A stretch of 45,293 bases of DNA. Origin: Clostridia bacterium. Its GTDB lineage: Bacteria > Bacillota > Clostridia > Oscillospirales > CAG-272. This document shows positions 17,473 to 25,568 of the stretch, piece by piece. A program made the translations under genes and the position numbers. The stretch is from positions 1 to 45,293 of the forward strand of contig JAFVUF010000008.1 of NCBI GenBank assembly GCA_017502875.1, in the 5' to 3' direction. Positions within the stretch are counted from its first letter, which is position 1, and every line of letters starts with the position of its first letter. The notes under the pieces were generated by a model. The model was not told the DNA's origin. It made no database searches and worked only from the letters and a program-made list of their open reading frames with translations.

Positions 17473-18657
17473 TTAATGGTGGAACAGACGCATTCCTGTG
17501 AATGCCATAGCGATACCGTACTTATTACAAACCTCGATTACGTTGTCATCACGGATAGAGCCGCCGGGCTGCGCAATATAGGAAACACCGCTCTTTTTAG
17601 CTCTTTCAATGTTGTCGCCGAATGGGAAGAATGCGTCGCTTCCGAGCGCAACGCCGGAGATAGTAGCAAGGTAAGCCTTCTGCTCAGCCTTAGTAAACGG
17701 CTCTGGCTTTTTGGTAAAGAGAGTCTGCCATACGCCGTCGGCAAGAACGTCCTCGTACTCATCGGAAATATAAACGTCGATGGCGTTGTCTCTGTCGGGA
17801 CGCTTTACGCTGTCAAGGAAGGGTAGATTAAGCACCTTGTCGTGCTGACGGAGATGCCAGATATCCGCCTTGTTACCCGCAAGACGCGTGCAATGAATTC
17901 TTGACTGCTGACCTGCGCCAACGCCTATCGCCTGACCGTCCTTTGCGTAGCAAACAGAGTTACTCTGCGTATATTTAAGAGTGATAAGAGCGATTATAAG
18001 GTCGCGCTTAGCCTCGGCTGAAAGCTCCTTGTTGTCGGTAACTACGTTAGAAAGAAGCGCCTCGTCTATAACAAAATTATTTCTGCCCTGCTCAAAGGTT
18101 ATACCGTAAACCTGCTTTTTCTCCTGAGGGTCGGGAACGTAGCTTTCGTCTATCTTAACGATGTTGTACGCGCCCTTCTTTTTGCCTTTGAGTATTGTAA
18201 GCGCCTCGTCCTCGTAGCCGGGAGCGATAACTCCGTCGGATACCTCGCGCGCGATAAGCTTAGCGGTGGTAACGTCGCAAACGTCGGAGAGGGCAATCCA
18301 GTCGCCAAACGAGCTCATACGGTCGGTTCCTCTTGCTCTTGCGTAAGCTGTGGCGAGGGGAGAATCGTCAAGACCCTCAACGTCGTCAACGAAGCAAGCT
18401 TTTTTTAGCTTTTCGTCCATTTTGATACCGATAGCTGCGGAGGTAGGACTGACGTGCTTGAAGGAGGCCGCGGCGCACTGACCGAGAGCCGTCTTTATTT
18501 CCTTGACGAGCTGCCAGCTGTTAAAGGCGTCGAGGAAGTTTATGTAACCGGGACGTCCGTTAAGTATCTCTATCGGAAGCTCGCTTCCGTTTTCCATATA
18601 AATTTTAGAGGGCTTTTGATTGGGGTTGCAGCCGTATTTGAGTTCGTAATCTTTCAT
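17473..18657 (-). CDS. Stand-alone AICAR transformylase
   Basis: Formylates AICAR with 10-formyl-tetrahydrofolate to FAICAR, the ninth step of purine synthesis. The 394-residue protein aligns with the C-terminal transformylase half of PurH: LKYGCNPNQKPS, SFKHVSPTSAAIG (the catalytic Lys-His region), YTQSNSVCYAKDGQAIG, GAGQQSRIHCTRLAG and DAFFPFGDN. The N-terminal MGS-like IMP cyclohydrolase half of PurH (~190 residues) is absent; that activity is supplied by the gene 23 bases upstream. AAAGGA before the ATG. Expected to be under the ZTP riboswitch at the head of the operon. Confidence 0.92.
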   Translation of the reverse strand: MKDYELKYGCNPNQKPSKIYMENGSELPIEILNGRPGYINFLDAFNSWQLVKEIKTALGQCAAASFKHVSPTSAAIGIKMDEKLKKACFVDDVEGLDDSPLATAYARARGTDRMSSFGDWIALSDVCDVTTAKLIAREVSDGVIAPGYEDEALTILKGKKKGAYNIVKIDESYVPDPQEKKQVYGITFEQGRNNFVIDEALLSNVVTDNKELSAEAKRDLIIALITLKYTQSNSVCYAKDGQAIGVGAGQQSRIHCTRLAGNKADIWHLRQHDKVLNLPFLDSVKRPDRDNAIDVYISDEYEDVLADGVWQTLFTKKPEPFTKAEQKAYLATISGVALGSDAFFPFGDNIERAKKSGVSYIAQPGGSIRDDNVIEVCNKYGIAMAFTGMRLFHH

Positions 18658-18680
18658 TTTAAGACTATCCTTTCTTTGAA

Positions 18681-19403
18681 TTAAACCTTACTGTACTTAT
18701 TTATCATTCTGTTTGTAACGCTTCCGTCATCAAGGGAAACGTAACGAACGTACAGAGAAATTTTGTTGCTTTCGTTGAGGGAGCTCCAGATTTCGTTTGT
18801 AAATGCGTCAATATCGTTCGGAATCTCAATTCTTTCAGGCTCGCCGACAAAGGTAGGAATAGGATTGCCGTCGCAAACGTAGGTATGAATGAAATGTCCG
18901 AGACCGCTTATAGCGTCGTACTCAAAGAACTGACGGTTGCAAACCGTACCCTCGGCATCGCCGCTTTTAAGTATGCTCATCTTGTAGCTGAGTCCGTTTT
19001 CAAAATTCATAATGGCGCTTATTCTGGGAGTCCAGTTGGGGAAGTCGGGCTCGAATTTTCTCGTACGGAGAGCGTCCTCAAACGTACCGCCCTTGCTTAC
19101 GAAGTCGTAAACCGTATCAGTCTGGTCGCCGTTGGTAACAATAAGCGTATTGCCGCATTTTCTTATAGGGGAGTAAATAATAAGCGAGGGGTCCTCAACC
19201 TTGCTCTCGTCGTAAGGATAAATGGTAACGTCATCTCCGTTTTCAACGAAGATTCTGTTTCTGGAATTTTCGCTTCTACCCATTATAAAATAAGCGAAAA
19301 CCGCATGCCTTCCGTCGGCGCTTTTACCCGTGACGATACCTCTGCCGACGTAGGAATTACCCTCGACAGCCTCTTTGATGGTCTTAGTCTCGTAAACGTT
19401 CAT
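18681..19403 (-). CDS. purO: IMP cyclohydrolase, PurO-type
   Basis: Closes FAICAR to IMP, the last step of purine synthesis. The 240-residue protein resembles the archaeal-type PurO family (NTN-hydrolase-like fold), with YVGRGIVTGKSADG, YFIMGRSENSRNR and VVNGDQTDT-like motifs (here VTNGDQTDT). It does not look like PurH. The start is ATG 19403 with GGAGG in front; the frame stays open upstream only because the leader has no stop codons. It is the first gene of the operon and sits 23 bases before the stand-alone transformylase. The pair replaces one bifunctional PurH. The PurO assignment rests on motifs plus this context. Confidence 0.85.
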   Translation of the reverse strand: MNVYETKTIKEAVEGNSYVGRGIVTGKSADGRHAVFAYFIMGRSENSRNRIFVENGDDVTIYPYDESKVEDPSLIIYSPIRKCGNTLIVTNGDQTDTVYDFVSKGGTFEDALRTRKFEPDFPNWTPRISAIMNFENGLSYKMSILKSGDAEGTVCNRQFFEYDAISGLGHFIHTYVCDGNPIPTFVGEPERIEIPNDIDAFTNEIWSSLNESNKISLYVRYVSLDDGSVTNRMINKYSKV

Positions 19404-19430
19404 TTCTATAATCCTCCAAAATAAAATACA

Positions 19431-19478
19431 GTAAAAATAAGGGCAGTCCGCCATGCAAAAAACACTAACGGGCTGCCC
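19431..19478 (-). terminator. Riboswitch expression-platform terminator
   Basis: On the minus strand GGGCAGCCCG pairs with CGGACTGCCC (one mismatch; + coordinates 19469-19478 and 19441-19450), followed by TTATTTTT. Its 5' arm is the GGGCAG that also belongs to the conserved 3' half of the ZTP aptamer. The two folds are therefore mutually exclusive, as in known transcriptional ZTP switches. Confidence 0.85.
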
Positions 19479-19545
19479 AGACGGTCGACACATATATTAC
19501 TCTCCGTTCCCTTGCGGTAAACCCGCTTCCGTCAGTTACGGAGAA
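19471..19545 (-). promoter_or_regulatory. ZTP riboswitch (pfl motif)
   Basis: Reading the minus strand from about 19545, the leader has TAACTGACGGAA, a short GCGG/CCGC hairpin, GGGAACGGAG, an AU-rich linker, and then CCGTCTGGGCAG. These match the two conserved halves of the ZTP (pfl) aptamer: (GUGACUGGCGAA) with (GGGGAGCGA), and CCGCCUGGGCA. These RNAs sense ZTP/ZMP, which build up when 10-formyl-folate is short, and switch on purine and one-carbon genes. That fits the AICAR transformylase it controls exactly. The terminator that overlaps its 3' half supplies the off state. Confidence 0.9.
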
Positions 19546-19563
19546 CCTCTCTTTTACAAAAAG

Positions 19564-19592
19564 AGTATACCATATTTTTTAAAATATGTCAA
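19564..19592 (-). promoter_or_regulatory. SigA-type promoter of the purine operon
   Basis: On the minus strand, TTGACA (19587-19592), 17-base spacer, TATACT (19564-19569). The start would be about 10 bases before the aptamer. Confidence 0.85.
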
Positions 19593-19620
19593 GGATATTT
19601 CTTTGTTTTAGTCGAAAAAA

Positions 19621-20895
19621 TTACTTTTTAAGACTATTAAAAAAATACGCGCGAGCGCTTGACGCGATACTGAAAAGAATAGAAACGAAAATAATGCCGC
19701 ACGCTATACCGACACCTACACTTGCCGCATTGTATAAAAATTCAAGAGAAAGGGAATTATTTCCCGAAAGCAGATTGCTCATAGCGCTGTAAAGGCTTCT
19801 TCCGGGAACAATAGGAATAGTGCAAGGAAGCAAAAAAACAATGCTTGGAGCGCGCAGAATTCTGGCGCAAAGCTCGGAATAAAGCGCTGAAAAAGCGGAC
19901 GCAACAAGCGCGCAAGCGAATAAGGGTAACATGGAGCTTAAAAGCAGAGAAAAGATAGTATAAGTTCCGACGCCGCCGACGGACACATAAAAAAGCCTTG
20001 AAGGCTTAATATTGAATATTATCGCAAAGCCGATAACTCCAAGCGCTACCAAAAGAAATCTTATAAGCTCGTGAGTCTGATTTTCGAGCGGAGTATAAGC
20101 GCCTTTGAAAATAAGAGTGGAGGAAAGATATCCGAGCGCTATCATAAGAGCCGTTAGGCAAGCGCGTACGATTTCAAGTGAGCCGGAAAGCAGGTCGCCG
20201 CAAAGAAGATTTCTGAGCGCCGTACCGAACATAAGTCCTGGGATAAGAAGTATGACCGTGCCTATTATAATTGCGGCGGCATTGTGTCCTATGCCAATAA
20301 AGACAGAAAAGCAAGCTAAAAATCCGCCTATAAATGAATTGAACGCAATTTTTGCCATTTTATTGAAATTTAGCCCTAAATTCCTGTCGATATTAAAAAT
20401 AATTGCTCCGATAAACGAAGCGACTGCTCCGTCGATAAGATTACCGCCGAAGGAGACGGTAAATAAACCTGCGGTAAATGCCGCGGCTATAAGACGAACC
20501 CAACTCGGATAGAGACGTTTTCTCTTTGCTTCCTCAATTAATTCCTTAACAGATGATAGCGGCGGGGTTTCATTGCATATTTTTCTTGATATTCCGTTAT
20601 AAAGCTCAAGACGGAGAAGGTCGTTTGAGGTTGCTTTGACTCTGCGAACCTGAGATGAATACTCTCCGTTTTTCATTCTCACCGCGGCGATAATTACAGA
20701 TGTGATAGAGAATACCTCAATAAACTCCGCGCCGTATGCAAGGCAGATTCGCTCTACGGTATTCTCAACTCGGCTGATTTCGCCGCCGCTGCGAAGCATA
20801 CCCTCGCCTATATTAAGCGCTATACACAAAAGCCTGTCGGCATAGGAGTCTGGCGCGCTCACGGACTCATTTAAATTTGTAATTATATTTTCCAT
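19621..20895 (-). CDS. Threonine/serine exporter family protein (ThrE-like)
   Basis: A 424-residue fused ThrE-type exporter. An N-terminal soluble part (ThrE/DUF1212) has the family words GEGMLRSGGEISRVENTVERI and RVKATSNDLLRLE. Then come about ten membrane spans in two blocks, the second being the DUF3815 half with FLLPCTIPIVPGRSLY. In Corynebacterium ThrE exports threonine and serine. Many clostridia have the two halves as separate genes, so the fusion here is the ThrE form. AAGGAG precedes ATG 20895. A single gene; the next minus-strand unit begins right after it. Confidence 0.88.
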   Translation of the reverse strand: MENIITNLNESVSAPDSYADRLLCIALNIGEGMLRSGGEISRVENTVERICLAYGAEFIEVFSITSVIIAAVRMKNGEYSSQVRRVKATSNDLLRLELYNGISRKICNETPPLSSVKELIEEAKRKRLYPSWVRLIAAAFTAGLFTVSFGGNLIDGAVASFIGAIIFNIDRNLGLNFNKMAKIAFNSFIGGFLACFSVFIGIGHNAAAIIIGTVILLIPGLMFGTALRNLLCGDLLSGSLEIVRACLTALMIALGYLSSTLIFKGAYTPLENQTHELIRFLLVALGVIGFAIIFNIKPSRLFYVSVGGVGTYTIFSLLLSSMLPLFACALVASAFSALYSELCARILRAPSIVFLLPCTIPIVPGRSLYSAMSNLLSGNNSLSLEFLYNAASVGVGIACGIIFVSILFSIASSARAYFFNSLKK

Positions 20896-21050
20896 AAGTG
20901 TTTTATGCTCCTTGTTATTATTTTTAGTATGCCGTTTTAAAAGGCTGTTTAAAAGCTTAAAAAAGCCAAAAGCTAACGTAATATGTTAGGATAATTGTCA
21001 AAAATCGCTTTGATGATTTGTGCAATTATTATAATTTGCTTTAAAAGGTC

Positions 21051-21079
21051 TTGATTTAATTAAAAAAATATGATATAAT
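21051..21079 (+). promoter_or_regulatory. SigA-type promoter of the YiiX-like gene
   Basis: -35 TTGATT (21051-21056), 17-base spacer, extended -10 TGATATAAT (21071-21079). It is followed by a ~95-base structured leader with stems CCTTG/CAAGG (21094-21115) and TGAGA/TCTCA (21123-21142). No known riboswitch class was recognised. The rest of the gap from 20896 is AT-rich with nothing clear. Confidence 0.75.
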
Positions 21080-21180
21080 ATCTTTTAACCGCACCTTGAC
21101 AGCCGACAGGCAAGGAGGGAGATGAGATAAAAGATTTTCTCACCCGTCCAATCTTGGATCGATAGTATAAGGAAAAAAGT

Positions 21181-21765
21181 ATGGAATTAAAGAAGATATA
21201 TATAGTAATTTCGCAGACAGGCTCAATAGTCTCGAAATTCATACGTATAGTTACAAGAGACAGATACAATCACGTGTCAATATCTCTTGATAAGGAGCTG
21301 AAGAATATGTACTCGTTTGGACGGGTTCATACCTACAATGCTTTTATTGGCGGATTTGTAAAGGAATCAGTCGAAAACGGTACGTTTAAGCGCTTTGTTA
21401 AAAACACCGTAGCTTGTATTATGGAGCTTGAGGTTACTTCTGAAAAGTACGATGAGATAGTAAAGGACCTCGCTGAAATGTACAGACATAAGGGGGAATA
21501 CCACTACAACTACAAGGGGCTTTTCCTTGCGATGTTCGGTAAGTCAAGACACAAGATACACACCTTTTACTGCTCGGAGTTCTTACAGAACTTCCTTGAA
21601 AAGCATGGCATTAGCGAGCCAAGACCCGATACTAAGGTCATTAAGCCAATGGATTTTCTGGAAATGCCAAACGGAAAGGTTATATTTGAGGGTAGGCTAA
21701 GAGATTTCTGCCGAAGAAAAGCTGCAAAATACCGTATATCTAAGTTCTCGAAAATAAAACTTTAA
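21181..21765 (+). CDS. YiiX/NlpC-P60-like papain-fold protein
   Basis: 194 residues resembling the circularly permuted NlpC/P60 (YiiX/YaeF, LRAT-like) superfamily. The proposed catalytic histidine lies in RYNHVSISLD near residue 31, and the nucleophile cysteine in FYCSEFLQ near 124, the His-before-Cys order of the permuted group. There is no signal peptide, so it is probably cytoplasmic. Relatives cleave amide or acyl bonds in peptides or lipids, but the substrate here is unknown. It is a single gene with its own promoter and leader and a hairpin after the stop. Confidence 0.7.
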   Translation: MELKKIYIVISQTGSIVSKFIRIVTRDRYNHVSISLDKELKNMYSFGRVHTYNAFIGGFVKESVENGTFKRFVKNTVACIMELEVTSEKYDEIVKDLAEMYRHKGEYHYNYKGLFLAMFGKSRHKIHTFYCSEFLQNFLEKHGISEPRPDTKVIKPMDFLEMPNGKVIFEGRLRDFCRRKAAKYRISKFSKIKL

Positions 21766-21768
21766 TTT

Positions 21769-21801
21769 AAGCGAGCTGTCGCGAAACGCGACAGCTCGCT
21801 T
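21769..21801 (+). terminator. Long hairpin after the YiiX-like gene
   Basis: Perfect 15-bp stem AAGCGAGCTGTCGCG (21769-21783) / CGCGACAGCTCGCTT (21787-21801) with a three-base loop, 4 bases after the stop. Only two further T follow, so termination may be weak. Confidence 0.65.
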
Positions 21802-21841
21802 TGCGTTAAGGGCTAGGCGGATTTAGAGCGAAAATCGGTGA

Positions 21842-21985
21842 TTTTGACCAGATAGGCGTTACAAAGGTACGGCGAGGGTCAAAAGCGACGGTAGAAAATG
21901 ACTTATATAAAATTCGGATTTCGCAGAAATCCTACCTTGTAACACACAAAAGAGGAGCCTTACACTAAAAGCCACTCTTTTTTTG
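21842..21985. repeat. Structured intergenic region with nested inverted repeats
   Basis: No gene is visible in the 392-base gap 21766-22157. This part holds inverted repeats: TTTTGACC (21842-21849) / GGTCAAAA (21877-21884), GTTACAAAGGTA near 21869 / TACCTTGTAAC near 21934, GGATTTC/GAAATCC near 21912-21928, and AAAAGAG/CTCTTTT closing on a T run near 21985. The layout suggests a non-coding RNA or a small non-autonomous element ending in a terminator. It is not matched elsewhere in the window. Confidence 0.4.
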
Positions 21986-22071
21986 TTATCTTGTCATTTT
22001 TAGGTTGCGCCTAAATGCGATAGCACCTTTTGTGTTGAATTTATATTTTTTGTAAATAATAAACGGAAGAT

Positions 22072-22122
22072 GTTGACAAATCAACTAATTTGTGTATAAT
22101 AAAAGATGTTGACAAATCAACA
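22072..22122 (+). promoter_or_regulatory. marR promoter with two palindromic operators
   Basis: -35 TTGACA (22073-22078), 16-base spacer, -10 TATAAT (22095-22100). The palindrome GTTGACAAATCAAC occurs twice, at 22072-22085 (covering the -35) and 22108-22121 (just downstream of the -10), 36 bases apart. This is a typical MarR-family operator and placing, so the regulator most likely represses its own operon. Confidence 0.85.
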
Positions 22123-22157
22123 TGCTATAAGAATAATAAGATAGAGGAAAAAATAAT

Positions 22158-22607
22158 ATGTTAGATAGATACGAAAGGTTTTCTATGTATATTGCGGGCG
22201 CATACAGATACGTGCAAAAACTTGAAAGAGAGGAAATGGAAAAGTACGGTCTGAAAGGAGCATACGCGCAGTACCTCATAGCCATGCGAAGATACCCTGA
22301 CGGCGTAACAGCGACTCAGCTTTGTGAGATATGCGATAAAGATAAAGCGGCAGTATCGAGAGCTGTAACCGAAATGGAAGCCAAGGGAGTACTTTTTCGT
22401 GAAGGCAGTAATCCGTACAGAGCTATGTTAAAGCTCACGGAGGAGGGAAGAAAGGCCTCGGATTTCGTTTGCCAAAGAGCAGAGCTTGCGGTAAGAGACG
22501 CTGGAAAGGGCCTTAGTGATGAAAATAGAGAGATTTTCTATTCAAGTCTTGCGACCATTGCCTCTAATCTTCAATTAATATGTAAGGACGGTATTCCAGG
22601 GAAATGA
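22158..22607 (+). CDS. MarR family transcriptional regulator
   Basis: A 149-residue winged-helix regulator. It has an N-terminal dimer helix, then AQYLIAMRRYPDGVTATQLCEICDKDKAAVSRAVTEMEAKG as the helix-turn-helix region (residues ~40-80), and the wing with FREGSNPYRAMLKLTEEGR. MarR dimers usually repress until a small phenolic, aldehyde or oxidant binds. Two matching palindromes flank its own -10/-35. Its stop overlaps the start of the alcohol dehydrogenase (ATGA at 22604), so the two form a coupled operon and the inducer may be linked to the dehydrogenase substrate. Confidence 0.9.
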   Translation: MLDRYERFSMYIAGAYRYVQKLEREEMEKYGLKGAYAQYLIAMRRYPDGVTATQLCEICDKDKAAVSRAVTEMEAKGVLFREGSNPYRAMLKLTEEGRKASDFVCQRAELAVRDAGKGLSDENREIFYSSLATIASNLQLICKDGIPGK

Positions 22608-23833
22608 ATAAAGTAAAAAAGGCGCTTTGCAGAGCCTACCAGCAGGCGTTTCACGCGGCGACACCAGCGCTTCCATACAGAGAGCCTCAGGTGCTTTCAA
22701 GCGTAAGAGCGATAGGAGGACTGATAACTTCTATCAAAAATAAAAATGCTTTCATAGTTACAGGTCCAACTCTCCATAGGCTTGGGGCGTTGTCAGTGCT
22801 CGAAGCTTCTTTGCAGAAAAATGATATTAATTATACGATATACGACAAAACTTGCTCAAATCCGACTATTTTTAATGTTGAGGAGGCAAGAGAGCTGTAC
22901 GTTAATAACGACTGTGATGTAATAATAGCCTTTGGCGGAGGCTCGGTAATAGATTGCGCCAAGGCTGTGGGAGCAAGAGTCGCTTATCCTAAAAAATCAC
23001 TCTCGGAGCTTAAAGGTCTTTTGAAGATCAAGCGCCCTATTCCAACGCTTATCGCCATTCCGACAACCGCTGGTAGCGGAAGCGAGGCAACCTTGACCGC
23101 GGTAATTACCGATCAGGAGAAAAAGCATAAGTACACAATTAACAGCTTTCCGCTAATTCCTAAGTACGCGGTGCTTGACACTGAGGTTACTTTGTCGCTT
23201 CCAGCCGAACTTACGGCTACAACAGGAATGGACGCGCTTACCCATGCGGTAGAAGCCTATATAGGTAATTCAACAAGCAAAAAGACACGGGCGCTTGCGC
23301 TTGAAGCAATTAAGCTTATTTATAATAATCTTTATGAGGCTTACGTTAACGGCTCAAACCGCGAGGCGAGAGGCAATATGCTCAGAGCCTCATATCTCGC
23401 TGGCTGCGCCTTTACTCAGTCGTACGTCGGGTACGTTCACGCGATTTCACATACGCTTGGAGGCAATTACGGAATTTCTCACGGACTTGCGAATGCTGTT
23501 ATTTTACCTTTTGTGCTTGAAGCGTACGGTGAGAGCGTATATAAAAAGCTCCATGAGCTTGGAATTGCGGCAGGTGTTGCAGCCGCAGAGGATAACGTTA
23601 AGTGTGGAGCAAAGAAATTTATACGCTCTATTTGGGCAATGAACAAAAAGCTTGGTATTCCTTGCGGTATAAAGGGAATAAAGCAGGAGGATATACCGGA
23701 GATGGCAAGAATTGCCGCCAAGGAGGCAAATCCGCTTTATCCTGTACCGAAAATTATGGACGCGGAGGATCTTGAATGCTTTTATTTTAAGATAATGGAT
23801 AAAAATGACAGAATGAGTATAGCTTGCTCCTAA
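22604..23833 (+). CDS. Iron-containing alcohol dehydrogenase
   Basis: A group III (Fe-dependent) NAD(P)-alcohol dehydrogenase of 409 residues. It has the NAD-binding loop FGGGSVIDCAKAVGA, IPTTAGSGSEAT, and the metal ligands in the family pattern: D in TGMDALTHAVEAY, H in that same motif, H in YVHAISHTLGG and H in GISHGLANA. It converts an alcohol and aldehyde/ketone pair in fermentation or detoxification. The start is coupled to marR by a 4-base overlap. Control by the MarR operators upstream is expected. Substrate unknown. Confidence 0.92.
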   Translation: MNKVKKALCRAYQQAFHAATPALPYREPQVLSSVRAIGGLITSIKNKNAFIVTGPTLHRLGALSVLEASLQKNDINYTIYDKTCSNPTIFNVEEARELYVNNDCDVIIAFGGGSVIDCAKAVGARVAYPKKSLSELKGLLKIKRPIPTLIAIPTTAGSGSEATLTAVITDQEKKHKYTINSFPLIPKYAVLDTEVTLSLPAELTATTGMDALTHAVEAYIGNSTSKKTRALALEAIKLIYNNLYEAYVNGSNREARGNMLRASYLAGCAFTQSYVGYVHAISHTLGGNYGISHGLANAVILPFVLEAYGESVYKKLHELGIAAGVAAAEDNVKCGAKKFIRSIWAMNKKLGIPCGIKGIKQEDIPEMARIAAKEANPLYPVPKIMDAEDLECFYFKIMDKNDRMSIACS

Positions 23834-23847
23834 GAATTATATTAAAT

Positions 23848-23880
23848 AGAAAATGACTGAGCTTCGCTCAGTCATTTTCT
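23848..23880. terminator. Bidirectional terminator between adh and the GH2 gene
   Basis: Stem AGAAAATGACTGAGC (23848-23862) / GCTCAGTCATTTTCT (23866-23880) with a three-base loop and T-rich arms on both sides. The GH2 stop codon (23868-23870, minus) lies inside the stem, so the hairpin serves both convergent genes. Confidence 0.85.
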
Positions 23881-25568
23881 ATTTTAAGCATATCAGCTAA
23901 TTTTTTCATTCTGTCGGCGTTCACCTTAACTACCTTTCTGTCGTAGGTAAGCAGACCGTTGGTTTCGTCCTCAACGTCGGAAAGCTGGGTGTAAATAGCT
24001 CCGCAAAGCCCCTTTTTAATATTCGGAACGACCTCTTTTAAATAAAGCTCCTCAAGCGCGTCCTCAAAATCGGCTTGGTTTTCAAATATTTTATATCCGT
24101 AGGTTTTATCGAGGTTAAACGAATGCTCTATATCCTTATAGACGTAACCACCGAATTCGGTCAGCACGATTGGCAGCGAGGAGGCTTTTAGCTTTACCGG
24201 CTTAAAATAAACGTGAAGGCTTGTAACGTTACTTTGCGCGCCCGTAAACCAACCCGAAGCGGTATCGATAAAGCGTGAATTATCAAGCGTTTTCATAAAC
24301 TCATACATTTTGGCGCTTTCAAACTGTCCCCAGCCCTCGTTAAAGACTGTCCAGTAGCATATGCAGGGGTGATTAAACAGCTGCTTAACAGTTGAAATCA
24401 TACCGTTTTTGAACGCCTCGCGAGCTAAGCTGTTTCTATGCAAAAAACGGTCCGGGAGCTTTTTCAGTCCCAACGTAGGCAGGGCTGTATCTCGCAGGAA
24501 TGAGTAGGAGCCGTTGTTGACCATATCCTGAAAGACAATCATTCCAAGGCGGTCGCAGTCGTAATAAAAGCGCTCAGGCTCGACCTTAATATGCTTTCTG
24601 AGAGTGTTGAAGCCAAGCGATTTCATTGCGAGAATATCCTTTTCGTAGCCGTTTTCGGTTGCGGGTGTAAATATTCCGTCGCTGAAATAACCCTGGTCAA
24701 GCACACCGTGGAAAAAATACGGCTCTCCGTTAAGACAGAGACGGGGGATTCCGTTAACGGTTTTTGTTTCAAGAGTCCTTATGGCAAAATACGAAAGTAC
24801 CTCATCGTATTCAGTCTTTAAGCTGAAATAATAGAGGTAAGGAGACTCAGGAGACCACATTTTAGGTTTATCAAGCTTAATATATGCGTGTCCGTTTTCA
24901 AAGGGGACGGTCAGCTCTCCATCAGGCAGGGTAACCGTAATCTCACCCTGCGCGACTCCCGAAACGAATATATCCGCATAATCCGCGCCCGTTTTAACGG
25001 TCAGCGCCTCAACGTATTCGCTTGGAACACTTTCTATCCAAACTGTTTGCCAAATTCCCGTTATAGGCGTATACCACATTCCGCCTCGTTTTTCCCGCTG
25101 CTTTCCGTATGGATGAACCTTGCTTTGCAGCTCGTCCGTAATCTGAACTTCAAGCAAATTGTCATTTTTTACAGCATCAGTGATATCAAAGCAAAAGCTT
25201 TCGTAGCCGCCTACGTGAGAGCCAATACGCTTTCCGTTCAAAAAAACTGTTGCCAACTGATCAACCGCGCCGAAATGAAGAATTACCTTATCCTTTATGA
25301 AGTCCTTAGGAAGCGTAAAAGCCTTTTTGTAGACAGGCTTGGGGGCTTTATTCAGTCTGCGGTTTATTTTAGACAAAAGTGATTCGGGCGGAAACGGAAC
25401 GGTTATTTTTTCCTCGCTCGTTCCTTCATATTCATAAAATGACCATTCGCCGTTTAGACAGAAAAATGAGTCTCGAATGAGCTGAGGACGGGGATAAACG
25501 TTCCACGGAGTACCGGAAAGAGTTTCGCCTTCCTCGGTGTATAAATGCTTAATCTGTAGCTTTTTCAT
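23868..25568 (-). CDS. Glycoside hydrolase family 2 protein
   Basis: A cytoplasmic GH2 enzyme (beta-galactosidase/beta-glucuronidase type) of 566 residues. In order: a jelly-roll sugar-binding domain (LNGEWSFYEYEG, FGAVDQLATVFLNGKRIGSHVGGYESF), an Ig-like domain, and the barrel with LGFNTLRKHIKVEPERFYYDCDRLG, the acid/base glutamate in TVFNEGWGQ near residue 425, and the nucleophile glutamate in IVLTEFGGY near 480. It is short for GH2, lacking extra C-terminal domains. Start taken as ATG 25568 (MKKLQIKH); ATG 25574 is equally possible. It overlaps the end of the MFS gene, so the sugar entering through that carrier is probably its substrate or product. Confidence 0.88.
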   Translation of the reverse strand: MKKLQIKHLYTEEGETLSGTPWNVYPRPQLIRDSFFCLNGEWSFYEYEGTSEEKITVPFPPESLLSKINRRLNKAPKPVYKKAFTLPKDFIKDKVILHFGAVDQLATVFLNGKRIGSHVGGYESFCFDITDAVKNDNLLEVQITDELQSKVHPYGKQREKRGGMWYTPITGIWQTVWIESVPSEYVEALTVKTGADYADIFVSGVAQGEITVTLPDGELTVPFENGHAYIKLDKPKMWSPESPYLYYFSLKTEYDEVLSYFAIRTLETKTVNGIPRLCLNGEPYFFHGVLDQGYFSDGIFTPATENGYEKDILAMKSLGFNTLRKHIKVEPERFYYDCDRLGMIVFQDMVNNGSYSFLRDTALPTLGLKKLPDRFLHRNSLAREAFKNGMISTVKQLFNHPCICYWTVFNEGWGQFESAKMYEFMKTLDNSRFIDTASGWFTGAQSNVTSLHVYFKPVKLKASSLPIVLTEFGGYVYKDIEHSFNLDKTYGYKIFENQADFEDALEELYLKEVVPNIKKGLCGAIYTQLSDVEDETNGLLTYDRKVVKVNADRMKKLADMLKIEND

